32,562 bases of DNA from an uncultured beta proteobacterium (GTDB lineage Bacteria; Pseudomonadota; Gammaproteobacteria; Burkholderiales; Burkholderiaceae_C). The stretch spans positions 1 through 32,562 of the forward strand of contig CAIQOO010000119.1 of the NCBI GenBank assembly GCA_903873485.1, given 5' to 3'. Of the stretch, positions 12,634 to 20,659 are shown piece after piece. Position 1 is the first letter of the stretch, and every line of letters begins with the position of its first letter. The notes under the pieces were generated by a model, which worked only from the letters and a program-made list of their open reading frames with translations, did not search any database and had not been told where the DNA came from. A program made the translations under genes and the position numbers.

Positions 12634-15245
12634 CCCAACAACGCATTACTGACAGCCTGACGACTTTGTTCACAACCCGCCCGGTGGTGTTCTGGCATGA
12701 CGTGGAGGCTGAATTTGTTTCCATTGTGGACAGCCTGCAACTCGACGGTGTGCAACTGGTGCGTTTGGACGACACGCCTGCACTGCGCATCAAGCTCGAC
12801 ATCGAGCGTTCACCGAATCAGCGCTGGCTGATTTACAGCGCCAAGCCCGAGCCGGAACCCGCCAAAGACTGGCTGCTGGACGTGCGCATGCGCAGCAAGA
12901 CATTCCGGGCTGATTCGACCTCCATCCTGCTGGAAGACCTGGGTCTGACCACGCAAGGGCTGCGGCAACACCTGAAAGAGCGCGCCAAATTCTTGCGCGC
13001 CAAGGACCGGGTTGACCGCCTCAAACGCCTGGTGCTGCCAGGCGACAACGCCCCCGACCTCGACCGCAAGATGCTGGCGGTGCTGACCCGCGCCGACCAG
13101 CCCGAGTTGTTCGCCATTTTGCAGCGCCTGTATGCCTCTGTCGTGGTGGATGGCGTGGCTGACCTGTCAGCCCAGCCCAAAGCTTGCCAGGAGATTGCTG
13201 CCAATGATTTGACCCCGGCGTTCTGGGACTTGGTGCAGACGCAACTTGGCTATGCCGATGCCACCCCCAGCCTGCGCGACTTGTTGCTGCGCATTCTGGT
13301 GACAGACTTTTGCCGTGGTTTGCGGGGTGATGCACCGCGCCAGTTGGCGCACTTTGTCTTGCCTGACCGTACCCTGGCTGCCAATGCATCGGTGTTTGTC
13401 GGGCGGTGGCGCTCGGACATTGCGCAGTTTGGCAATTACAACGCCCTGGCGCAGGCGGTGGCCAATGAACTGAACCTGGCGAGTTTGTTGTCTAACCAGT
13501 CGGCTGAGCAATTGGTGGACTGCATGACGTTTGAAGACGTTGAACTGCGGGTGGTGCAAGACCTTAAAACCCGCATCGTTGCGGGTGCCGGTGCCAACAT
13601 GGACGTCGTGCGTAGCCTGATGGCGCGCCGCCGCGACGGGCATTGGGCCAACCCGCTGCTGGCCAGTGCCAACGAGCGCACCCGCGCACTCGCTGCGTGT
13701 TACGACGCGTTGACCGCCGCCGCCGACTTTTTCAGCCTGAAGGCGACCCATGCCGCCGGCTTCAGCTTTGCCGATGCCGGCACCGCCTTTGCCCAATACC
13801 GTGATGAGTTGTATCGCTTCGACCAGTTGTACCGGCACTTTCACACCGCCGCCGATGCGGTAGAGCCCACCGGCTGGGCCGTGCTGCACGAGTTGCGCGA
13901 GACGATTGAAGGGGCCTATTCCGGCTGGTTTATGCCGCAGTTGAGCGCCGCCTGGTCCAAAGTGATGGAAGGCCCGCAGGGCTTGCTCACCCACTGGAAG
14001 TTGCCCGAGGTAACACCACAGCAGGCGTTTTACGCGCGCAAGGTGCTGCCGCTGTTTGAGGGTGGCGTAAAGCGGGTGTACGTGCTGATTTCTGATGCCT
14101 TCCGGTTCGAGGTCGCGCAGGAACTGGTGCAGCACACCAACAGCAAGAGCCGTTTCAAGGCATCGCTGGACAGCATGTTGGGTGTGTTGCCCAGCTACAC
14201 CGCGCTGGGGATGGCGGCGCTGCTGCCGCATCAGACGCTGGCCTACAAGGAAAGTGCCAACCTGGATGTACTGGCCGATGGTCAAAGCGTGGCCACACTG
14301 GAGCAACGCAACGAGCACCTGAAGAGCTTTGGCGGCATGGCCATCAAGGCTGAAGACCTGATGGCGCTCGGCAAAAACGAGGGACGCGAACTGGTGCGCA
14401 ACCAGCGGCTCATCTACGTCTATCACGACCGCATCGACATGACGGGCGACAAGCAGGCATCAGAGACCAAGACCTTTGAGGCCGCAGCGCAGACCGTGCA
14501 GGAACTCTCCAACGTGCTGGGCTTCATCATCAATTCGCTCAATGGCTCCACCGTGCTGGTCACGGCCGACCATGGTTTTATCTACCAGGAGTCGGCGCTG
14601 GAGGCATCGGACAAGTCCACGCTGGACGACAAACCTGCGGGCACCCTGAAAGCCAAAAAACGCTACCTGATTGGCCACGACTTGGGTGCGACTGCCAAAG
14701 CCTGGTCGGGCAATACAGCAGTGACAGCGGGCACCACCACCGATGGCAGCCTGGATTTTTGGGTGCCCAAGGGGGCCAGTCGCTTCCACTTTGCCGGTGG
14801 CGCACGTTTTGTCCATGGCAGTGCCATGCCGCAAGAGGTCGTGGTGCCGGTCATCACGGTGCGCGAGAGTGAGGCAGAGAGCGCCAAGACCAAATACGTG
14901 GGCATCAGCCTGCTGGGTACGGCCAACAAGGTGGTCACCAACACCCAGCGCTTTGAGTTCATTCAAACCGATGCCGTGTCGGAGCGGGTGCTGGCTCGCT
15001 CGGTGGTGGTCTCGCTGCGTGACTTCTCCGACCAGGACAAGCCCATCAGCAACCTGCAGTCCATCACGTTTGACAGCGCATCCCAGTTGCTTGATGAGCG
15101 CAAACGCTCAGTCATGCTGACCGTGCTGGCCGGTGCGCACGACCCGCACAAACGCTATGACCTGGTGGTGCGCGATGCGGTGACCAATATTGAAGTGCTG
15201 CGAACGCCCATCAAGGTGGACCTGGCCTTCGGCAATGACTTTTGA
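12630..15245 (+). CDS. pglZ: BREX type 1 protein PglZ
   Basis: An 871-residue protein, start chosen at the ATG overlapping the upstream short frame. The N-terminus (LTTLFTTRPVVFWHDVEAEF) and C-terminus are typical of type 1 BREX PglZ. The central-to-C-terminal PglZ domain has an alkaline-phosphatase fold, with metal-site candidates D489 (VYVLISDAFRFEV) and D647-H648 (VLVTADHGFIY). PglZ is essential for BREX methylation and exclusion and works with BrxC, PglX and BrxB. The stop overlaps the brxL region, and no cargo lies between these two genes. Length is normal. Confidence 0.96.
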   Translation: MTQQRITDSLTTLFTTRPVVFWHDVEAEFVSIVDSLQLDGVQLVRLDDTPALRIKLDIERSPNQRWLIYSAKPEPEPAKDWLLDVRMRSKTFRADSTSILLEDLGLTTQGLRQHLKERAKFLRAKDRVDRLKRLVLPGDNAPDLDRKMLAVLTRADQPELFAILQRLYASVVVDGVADLSAQPKACQEIAANDLTPAFWDLVQTQLGYADATPSLRDLLLRILVTDFCRGLRGDAPRQLAHFVLPDRTLAANASVFVGRWRSDIAQFGNYNALAQAVANELNLASLLSNQSAEQLVDCMTFEDVELRVVQDLKTRIVAGAGANMDVVRSLMARRRDGHWANPLLASANERTRALAACYDALTAAADFFSLKATHAAGFSFADAGTAFAQYRDELYRFDQLYRHFHTAADAVEPTGWAVLHELRETIEGAYSGWFMPQLSAAWSKVMEGPQGLLTHWKLPEVTPQQAFYARKVLPLFEGGVKRVYVLISDAFRFEVAQELVQHTNSKSRFKASLDSMLGVLPSYTALGMAALLPHQTLAYKESANLDVLADGQSVATLEQRNEHLKSFGGMAIKAEDLMALGKNEGRELVRNQRLIYVYHDRIDMTGDKQASETKTFEAAAQTVQELSNVLGFIINSLNGSTVLVTADHGFIYQESALEASDKSTLDDKPAGTLKAKKRYLIGHDLGATAKAWSGNTAVTAGTTTDGSLDFWVPKGASRFHFAGGARFVHGSAMPQEVVVPVITVRESEAESAKTKYVGISLLGTANKVVTNTQRFEFIQTDAVSERVLARSVVVSLRDFSDQDKPISNLQSITFDSASQLLDERKRSVMLTVLAGAHDPHKRYDLVVRDAVTNIEVLRTPIKVDLAFGNDF

Positions 15246-15253
15246 AAATTGAA

Positions 15254-17314
15254 ATGACGCAATCCATGACAAGCCCTGAAACGCTGCCCAATGACTTGAC
15301 ATTTGGCAGCCTCGACACCCTGCTCAACACCCACTTTGCCGGCAAGGTGGTGCGCAAAGACCTGACCAAGCTGATTAAAGAGGGGGCCAACGTCCCGGTG
15401 TATGTGCTGGAATACCTGCTGGGCATGTACTGCGCCAGTGATGACGAGGCCGTCATCCAGAACGGGCTGGTCAACGTCAAGCGCATCCTGACCGAAAACT
15501 ACGTGCGCCCGGACGAGGCGGAAAAGGTGAAATCCAAGGTGCGCGAAAGCGGCAGCTACAAAGTCATCGACAAAGTCACCGTCAAGCTCAATGAAAAGCG
15601 CGATGTCTATGAAGCCTTGCTGTCCAACCTGGGTGTCAAAAATGCCGAGATATCCGACACCTATGTGCGCCAGTTCGAGAAGTTGCTGGTCGGCGGCATC
15701 TGGTGCATCGTCACCCTGAAATACCACTTTGAAGAAGACCAGAAGGGCTCGCCCTTTGCTGTGACCGAACTCAAACCGATTCAAATGCCCAACATGGACA
15801 TGGCCGCACTGTTCGAGGCGCGCAAGGCGTTTACCGATGAGCAGTGGATTGATGTCCTGATTCGCTCGACCGGCATGGAGCCGAGCCATTTCAAAGAACG
15901 CGCCAAGTGGCACCTGTTGGCGCGTATGGTGCCGTTGGTGGAAAACAATTACAACTACTGTGAGCTGGGGCCTCGCGGAACCGGAAAAAGCCACATCTAC
16001 AAGGAAATCAGCCCGAACAGCATTCTGGTGTCGGGCGGGCAGACCACCGTGGCCAACCTGTTTTACAACATGAGCGCACGCAAGGTCGGCTTGGTCGGTT
16101 TGTGGGATGTGGTGGCCTTTGACGAGGTGGCGGGCATTAACTTCAAGGACCATGACGGTGTGCAAATCATGAAGGATTACATGGCTTCAGGCTCGTTCAG
16201 CCGGGGCCGGGAGTCCATCAACGCCAGCGCTGCCATGGTGTTTATCGGCAACATCAACCAGAGCGTGGAGTCGCTGGTCAAGACCTCGCACCTGTTGGCC
16301 CCGTTCCCGGAGGCGATGATTGACTCGGCCTTTTTTGACCGTTTTCACGCCTACGTGCCGGGCTGGGAAGTCCCCAAAATGCGGCCGGAGTTTTTCACCA
16401 ACCAGTACGGCTTGATTGTGGATTACCTGGCGGAATACCTGCGCGAGATGCGCAAGCAGAGCTTTGCCGATGCCATCGACAAGTGGTTCAAGCTGGGCAA
16501 CAACCTGAACCAGCGCGACACCATCGCGGTGCGCCGCACCACCTCGGGCCTCTTGAAACTGGTGTGCCCCAACGGCGAATACACCAAAGACTCGGTACGC
16601 AAGTGCCTGGAATATGCACTCGAAGTTCGCCGCCGCATCAAGGAACAGCTCAAGAAAATTGGCGGCATGGAGTTCTACGACGTCCATTTCAGCTATATCG
16701 ACCTCGAAGATGGTGTCGAGCGTTTTGTCACCGTGCCCGAGCAGTCAGGGGGTGCGCTGGTACCGGAGGGGCGACTCAACCCTGGCACGCTGCACACCAT
16801 CAGTATGGGGACATCGGAGATGCCTGGCATCTACCGGCTGGAGATTCAGTCTATTCCCGGCACCGGCAAAGCCAACGTCTCGGGCCTGGCCCCACGCGAA
16901 GCGGTGCGGGTGGCGTTTGACTATTTCAAGGCCAACTCATCCAGGGTGAGCGCCTCCATCAAGCCAGGGGAAAGGGATTTCCACACCCACCTGGTCGAGC
17001 TGCAAAACAGTGGTGCCCCACAGGCGCTCACCTTGGCCAGCTTTATCGCGCTGTGCTCGGCGGCGCTGGCCAAGCCGGTGCAGTCGCAGTTGGCGGTGAT
17101 GGGTGACATGAGTTTGGGCGGCACGATTGTGCAGGTGCGCAACCTGGCAGAGTGTTTGCAGGTCGCCTTTGATGCCGGTGCCAAACGCATCCTGCTGCCC
17201 ATGTCCAGCGTGGTTGACATTGCGACCGTGCCGGGCGAGTTGTTTGCCAAGTTTCAAACCAGCTTTTATTCAGACCCGGTGGATGCGGTGTTCAAGGCGC
17301 TGGGGGTGGAGTGA
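15254..17314 (+). CDS. brxL: BREX type 1 AAA+/Lon-like protein BrxL
   Basis: About 686 residues from the ATG at 15254. A TTG at 15242 overlapping the pglZ stop and an ATG at 15266 are alternatives; none has a clear ribosome site. The N-terminus LDTLLNTHFAGKVVRKDLTK is typical. Walker A GPRGTGKSH starts at residue 239 (K245), Walker B VVAFDEVAG has D290/E291, and IFIGNINQ-like sensor residues follow (MVFIGNINQS). The C-terminal domain resembles Lon protease (MGDMSLGGTIVQVRNLAECL), but I do not see the usual serine-lysine dyad context (no K-D-G-P-S-A-G, no G-G-x-K-E-K). BrxL is needed for phage blocking, not methylation, and acts as a DNA-binding ring. It is the last gene of the BREX operon. 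Confidence 0.95.
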   Translation: MTQSMTSPETLPNDLTFGSLDTLLNTHFAGKVVRKDLTKLIKEGANVPVYVLEYLLGMYCASDDEAVIQNGLVNVKRILTENYVRPDEAEKVKSKVRESGSYKVIDKVTVKLNEKRDVYEALLSNLGVKNAEISDTYVRQFEKLLVGGIWCIVTLKYHFEEDQKGSPFAVTELKPIQMPNMDMAALFEARKAFTDEQWIDVLIRSTGMEPSHFKERAKWHLLARMVPLVENNYNYCELGPRGTGKSHIYKEISPNSILVSGGQTTVANLFYNMSARKVGLVGLWDVVAFDEVAGINFKDHDGVQIMKDYMASGSFSRGRESINASAAMVFIGNINQSVESLVKTSHLLAPFPEAMIDSAFFDRFHAYVPGWEVPKMRPEFFTNQYGLIVDYLAEYLREMRKQSFADAIDKWFKLGNNLNQRDTIAVRRTTSGLLKLVCPNGEYTKDSVRKCLEYALEVRRRIKEQLKKIGGMEFYDVHFSYIDLEDGVERFVTVPEQSGGALVPEGRLNPGTLHTISMGTSEMPGIYRLEIQSIPGTGKANVSGLAPREAVRVAFDYFKANSSRVSASIKPGERDFHTHLVELQNSGAPQALTLASFIALCSAALAKPVQSQLAVMGDMSLGGTIVQVRNLAECLQVAFDAGAKRILLPMSSVVDIATVPGELFAKFQTSFYSDPVDAVFKALGVE

Positions 17315-17449
17315 GTGAAGCATGGTTCAGCAGGACGGGCTTTTGGCCCAATTCGCTAAAGTCGCCTGCGTGCTCAGAGGGGTAGAGGGGACTTCACAGC
17401 AAATCGCGTCGTTCGCGGATTCGGTAGATGGACTCCCTTCATTTTTAAA

Positions 17450-17629
17450 TTAACACAATCGGGTCAGGTAGCCCGGCAGTGTTTTGTATGGCTTCCGTTT
17501 GTGGCTAACCAGCATTTCGTTCAGGTGGCACAGTGCACAGACTTTTTGTGAATCACCCAAAAGCCAGCGGTGATAAGTCGCGCCACAGCTTGGGCAGGGA
17601 ACCATTCCACCAGAAGTGAAGTCACTCAT
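17450..17629 (-). CDS. Small zinc-ribbon protein
   Basis: 59 residues from the ATG at 17629, with two CxxC knuckles, CPSC and CALC, separated by 14 residues (VPCPSCGATYHRWLLG then DSQKVCALC), and a basic tail (SHKRKPYKTLPGYL). This is a plausible zinc-binding fold; function and partner are unknown. The frame is also open upstream to 17833, through the inverted repeats, and that upstream part looks like a separate decayed gene. It lies opposite to the BREX operon in the debris after brxL. Confidence 0.45.
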   Translation of the reverse strand: MSDFTSGGMVPCPSCGATYHRWLLGDSQKVCALCHLNEMLVSHKRKPYKTLPGYLTRLC

Positions 17630-17999
17630 AGCCCTTGCCCCCTGTAAAGCCCGTCCGTTCCCGATGTTTTTTCTTAGGGAACGGACGGAATAGGAACGCA
17701 CGGAAAATGATAGCATCCATAGCGTTTCCTCCACTGATTCACCTTCTGGCGCGGGAACGGACGGAATGGCTTGTTTCTGCCAGCTTTGCGGTATCACCAG
17801 CTTGTCAGCGGGCAGGCCATCGCCAGCCAGCACGGCACCACCAGCGGTAACACTTCAACCCCGTCCACATTGCGGGTGAACTGTTGCCTGTAGGTGTCCC
17901 CTACGGTGGCAACAAACTGCGGGTCAAGACGAACGGCATCAACCAAGTGCAGTCGTTCACGCACTTGGCCGATGTCGATGTTCAGGTAAACTGTCAGTC
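17630..17999. other. 370-bp debris region, decayed minus-strand frame
   Basis: Apart from the inverted repeats, the minus strand reads as a broken protein. Roughly 17997 to 17830 gives TVYLNIDIGQVRERLHLVDA and on to VDGVEVLPLVVP; the sense then shifts frame into LAGDGLPADKLVIPQSWQKQ (17833 down). I do not recognise the family. One frameshift and the lack of a start suggest a pseudogene left by a mobile element. No + strand gene is convincing. Confidence 0.35.
17651..17688. repeat. 12-bp perfect inverted repeat with a third half-site
   Basis: Arms ccgtccgttccc (17651-17662) and gggaacggacgg (17677-17688) flank a 14-base loop rich in T. A third copy of the right arm, gggaacggacggaat, occurs at 17753-17767. 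It lies about 20 bases upstream of the zinc-ribbon start on its strand, so it could be an operator. It could also be a recombination-site or terminator remnant. Confidence 0.6.
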
Positions 18000-18275
18000 A
18001 TGAGCACCATCACATTCGACACTCTGAAATACGTCAAGCAGCTTGAAGCCTCTGGTATTCCGTCTGCGCAAGCCGAGGCGTTTGTCAATGCGCAGCGTGA
18101 AATTCTGTCTGAGGCTCTTGATGCCTCGATGGCAACAAAAGCAGATATGCTCCGAACTGAAAACCGTATTGCGTTGCTTGACGCAAAGGTGGATTCAAAA
18201 TTTGTGCTGCTGCAATGGATGCTGACTGCCGTGCTTGCCTTGGTTATCGCCATCTTTGTGAAGCAGTATTTTTGA
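18000..18275 (+). CDS. DUF1640-family coiled-coil/membrane protein
   Basis: A 91-residue protein, MSTITFDTLKYVKQLEASGI..., with the family's opening motif (FDTLKYVKQLEASGIPSAQAEA), a heptad-like coiled coil (about residues 30-66: ATKADMLRTENRIALLDAKV) and one C-terminal membrane helix (LLQWMLTAVLALVIAIFV). It is similar in layout to the mitochondrial CCDC90/MCUR1 family. Short DUF1640 proteins are frequent on plasmids, prophages and islands; function is unknown. It converges with the integrase stub 10 bases downstream. Confidence 0.75.
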   Translation: MSTITFDTLKYVKQLEASGIPSAQAEAFVNAQREILSEALDASMATKADMLRTENRIALLDAKVDSKFVLLQWMLTAVLALVIAIFVKQYF

Positions 18276-18285
18276 TCAAAACAAA

Positions 18286-18528
18286 TCACCTGACCGCCGT
18301 CAGCTTTTCTGCCTTGTTGCGGTAATGCCTGGCCGTCAGCACTTGGCTTGAGTGCAGCAGCAGCTTGGACGCACCGGCCATATTGCCAGCCAAATCAGCC
18401 GCCCGGTTGCGCGTGTCGCGCAGGTACATCGCCCGGATGTCTTTGGCAAAGTCCGGGGTTCCCGTCTGGCTGGCCTTGAGTGCCGCCTTGTTGCGAGCCG
18501 TGTCCCACCTGTCGCGCAGCATGGTCAT
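18286..18528 (-). pseudogene. C-terminal stub of a tyrosine recombinase/integrase
   Basis: 80 residues from an internal ATG; the frame is open a further 35 or so codons upstream (to about 18630) without a good start. The end (YLRDTRNRAADLAG ... ASKLLLHSSQVLTARHYRNK) matches the last part of phage-type integrases: the R in the L-R-D-x-R box, the H of L-L-x-H-S, and the T-x-x-H-Y segment with the nucleophilic tyrosine. The core-binding domain and the first catalytic arginine are missing. It is a remnant and points to past integration at this boundary of the BREX region. Confidence 0.75.
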
Positions 18529-18731
18529 CGCTAAACGCCACAGAGGAAATCCGGCCCCGTCATTGGCATCGGCGGCACTCGTGGCGTGATCAAAATGGGG
18601 GAGCCAAATGCTTGCTGTGCCCCTCCTCTATCCGGCATTCCTTGTGTCATGCCAGTTTGTGAAACAGGCCAAGTCTTTGACCGGCCCACCCCCTACACCC
18701 TCAGCAGCGTCTTGGCCGCCAGCAGCAAACC

Positions 18732-18737
18732 TACAAT
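18732..18737 (+). promoter_or_regulatory. Candidate -10 box of trmB (leaderless start)
   Basis: TACAAT lies 8 bases before the chosen GTG start at 18746, and no Shine-Dalgarno is present. Transcription would start at or next to the GTG, as is common in Burkholderiales. There is no convincing -35. Confidence 0.35.
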
Positions 18738-18745
18738 CGATCCCC

Positions 18746-19567
18746 GTGAACCTTATCGAACCTGCACCCGCCCCTGTGAACACACCGCCGGACGTGCCCG
18801 CCCGGCCAGCGCCTGGCAGCCATCAGTCGGTGCCAGTCGGCGTCGCCTACCCCAAGGAAATCAGGAGTTTTGTGCGTCGCGCTGGCCGCAGCACCAGCGG
18901 GCAGACCCGTGCCTTTGAAGAATTGGGACCACGTTTCTTGCTCCCGTACCAGCCAAGTACTATTGATTTTGTAGCTGCTTACGCAGACCCGACAAGGGCT
19001 GCAGGCCAAAATCCCTTGATAAATCGGCCGATCGTGCTGGAAATCGGCTTTGGCATGGGTGAAGCAACCGCCCGGATTGCCGCGCTGCTGCCAGAGACCA
19101 ATTTTCTGTGTTGCGAGGTCCACCAGCCCGGTGTCGGCGCGCTGCTCAAGCGCATTGGCGAGCAGGGCCTGCACAACATCCGCATCTGCGCCCATGATGC
19201 GGTCGAAGTCATTGACCAGATGCTGCCCCCGCAAAGTCTGGACGGCATCCACATTTTTTTTCCCGACCCCTGGCACAAGGCACGCCACAACAAGCGCCGC
19301 CTGATCCAGCCAGCGCTGGTGGCCAAACTGGCAGTGCGGCTGAAAGTGGGCGGCTACATCCATTGCGCCACCGACTGGCAACACTACGCCGAACAAATGC
19401 TGGCAGTGTTCAGTGCTGAACCCCTGTTGAAAAACACCGCGCTGCCAGCCCACCCGGAACTGTCAGGCTACGCCCCGAGACCCGATTACCGCCCGCTCAC
19501 CAAGTTTGAAAACCGCGGTCTCAAACTCGGCCACGGTGTCTGGGATCTGGTGTTTGCGCGGATTTGA
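18746..19567 (+). CDS. trmB: tRNA (guanine-N7)-methyltransferase TrmB
   Basis: A 273-residue protein from the GTG at 18746; an upstream ATG (18608) would add 46 unrelated residues. It methylates G46 in the tRNA variable loop using SAM. Motifs: the SAM-binding site [11 protein letters not shown] around residue 99, the signature [16 protein letters not shown] near 172, and the C-terminal [17 protein letters not shown]. Residues about 71-91 ([20 protein letters not shown]) are encoded by a copy of a dispersed Comamonadaceae-type repeat inserted in frame just before the SAM motif. All key motifs are intact, so activity is likely retained. Confidence 0.94.
   Translation: MNLIEPAPAPVNTPPDVPARPAPGSHQSVPVGVAYPKEIRSFVRRAGRSTSGQTRAFEELGPRFLLPYQPSTIDFVAAYADPTRAAGQNPLINRPIVLEIGFGMGEATARIAALLPETNFLCCEVHQPGVGALLKRIGEQGLHNIRICAHDAVEVIDQMLPPQSLDGIHIFFPDPWHKARHNKRRLIQPALVAKLAVRLKVGGYIHCATDWQHYAEQMLAVFSAEPLLKNTALPAHPELSGYAPRPDYRPLTKFENRGLKLGHGVWDLVFARI
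18957..19020 (+). repeat. Dispersed repeat copy within trmB
   Basis: It reads attgattttgtagctgctta, then cgcagacccgacaagggctg, then caggccaaaatcccttgata. The element shares the pattern tagctg-cttgcgca-aagggct-aggcca with copies at 2941, 3431, 3941, 25243, 28811 and (inverted) 29397. Confidence 0.7.
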
Positions 19568-19604
19568 TGGCCGCATCCAAGGCATTCCGGTGCCCAACAT
19601 CGGC

Positions 19605-20516
19605 ATGAGCAATGCTGGCTTTGTCCCGCCAACCCGCAACGGCATTGGCCCGAGTTGCGTCGGCGTGCCCGCCGGGTCATGGCCGACATTGCTGGATTTT
19701 TTGACTGAACGTTTCCCGAATGTGGCACGCCAGACCTGGCTGGAGCGCATGGCGCGCGGCGATGTGCAAGACGACTGCGGCCATCGGGTGTCGCCAGAAA
19801 CCGCCAGTCTGCCGCCCTGCCCGGCCCACACCCGCCTGTTTTATTACCGCGAGGTGCCCAACGAGCCGGTGATTCCGTTTGACGAGGTGCTGCTGTTTGA
19901 GGACGCGCACCTGATCGTGGTGGACAAGCCACATTTTTTGCCGGTGGTGCCCTCGGGCGCTTATTTGAACCAGACCGTGCTGGTGCGGCTCAAGCGCCGA
20001 CTCGGTCTTGACCACCTGGTGCCGATTCACCGCATCGACCGCGATACCGCCGGGCTGGTGCTGTTCTCCAAACAGCCGGCCAGCCGCGCTGCCTACTGCG
20101 CCCTGTTTAGCCAGCACCAGGTGCAAAAAACCTATGAGGCGATTGCACCGTGGCGCGCCGATCTGAGCTGGCCGCAGACACGCAGCAGCCGCATCCGGGA
20201 GGCCGGGCATTTCATGCTGCAGCAGGAGGTGCCCGGCACGCCCAACGCCATCACCCACATCGACTTGCTGGAAATTCGTGGCCAGTTGGCCCGCTACCAG
20301 CTCAGGCCGGTGACCGGGCAGCGGCATCAGTTGCGGCTGCACATGCTGGCGCTGGGCCTGCCTTTGCTCCACGACGGGCTGTACCCGCACCTGACCCCGC
20401 AAGGCCCGGTGGACTACGCCCGGCCGCTGCAATTGCTGGCCAAAGAGCTGGTTTTTGTCGATCCGGTGTGTCAACAGGCCCGGCGCTTTGTCAGCCAGCG
20501 ATCATTGCTCTTTTGA
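19605..20516 (+). CDS. RluA-family pseudouridine synthase
   Basis: About 303 residues from the ATG at 19605, 37 bases after trmB. It isomerises uridine to pseudouridine in rRNA or tRNA. The catalytic aspartate is D145 in HRIDRDTAGLVLFSK. Other family segments are LIVVDKPHFLPVVPSG, QKTYEAI and VTGQRHQLRLHMLALG followed by PLLHDGLYP. The N-terminal 70 residues (ending in a LLDFLTERFPNV segment) may be an S4-like helper region. The exact target uridine cannot be read from the sequence. Co-transcription with trmB, another RNA-modification gene, is plausible. Confidence 0.88.
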   Translation: MSNAGFVPPTRNGIGPSCVGVPAGSWPTLLDFLTERFPNVARQTWLERMARGDVQDDCGHRVSPETASLPPCPAHTRLFYYREVPNEPVIPFDEVLLFEDAHLIVVDKPHFLPVVPSGAYLNQTVLVRLKRRLGLDHLVPIHRIDRDTAGLVLFSKQPASRAAYCALFSQHQVQKTYEAIAPWRADLSWPQTRSSRIREAGHFMLQQEVPGTPNAITHIDLLEIRGQLARYQLRPVTGQRHQLRLHMLALGLPLLHDGLYPHLTPQGPVDYARPLQLLAKELVFVDPVCQQARRFVSQRSLLF

Positions 20517-20659
20517 TCAACCCGATATCCCACAGCCCGATGCCCGTCAACCGCTTGCAAGCGACTGGCACTAACATTGCTTTAACCCAAGCGATGTCAA
20601 ACGTCCGGTTGATTTGATTCAAGCCCGCTTTATTTTGGGAACTTTTTGAGACCCCTTCC

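Noticed and set aside
17337..17350. Terminator after brxL (gggcttttggccc)
   Set aside because: The stem is only four base pairs and is not followed by a T-run.
18608..18745. Upstream ATG start for trmB
   Set aside because: The 46 extra residues do not resemble TrmB, overlap the open frame of the integrase stub on the other strand, and have no ribosome site; the GTG at 18746 has a -10-like box in place.
19506..19604. Earlier start of the RluA-type gene inside trmB
   Set aside because: The extra 33 residues are an out-of-frame reading of conserved trmB sequence; the ATG at 19605 gives a normal family length.
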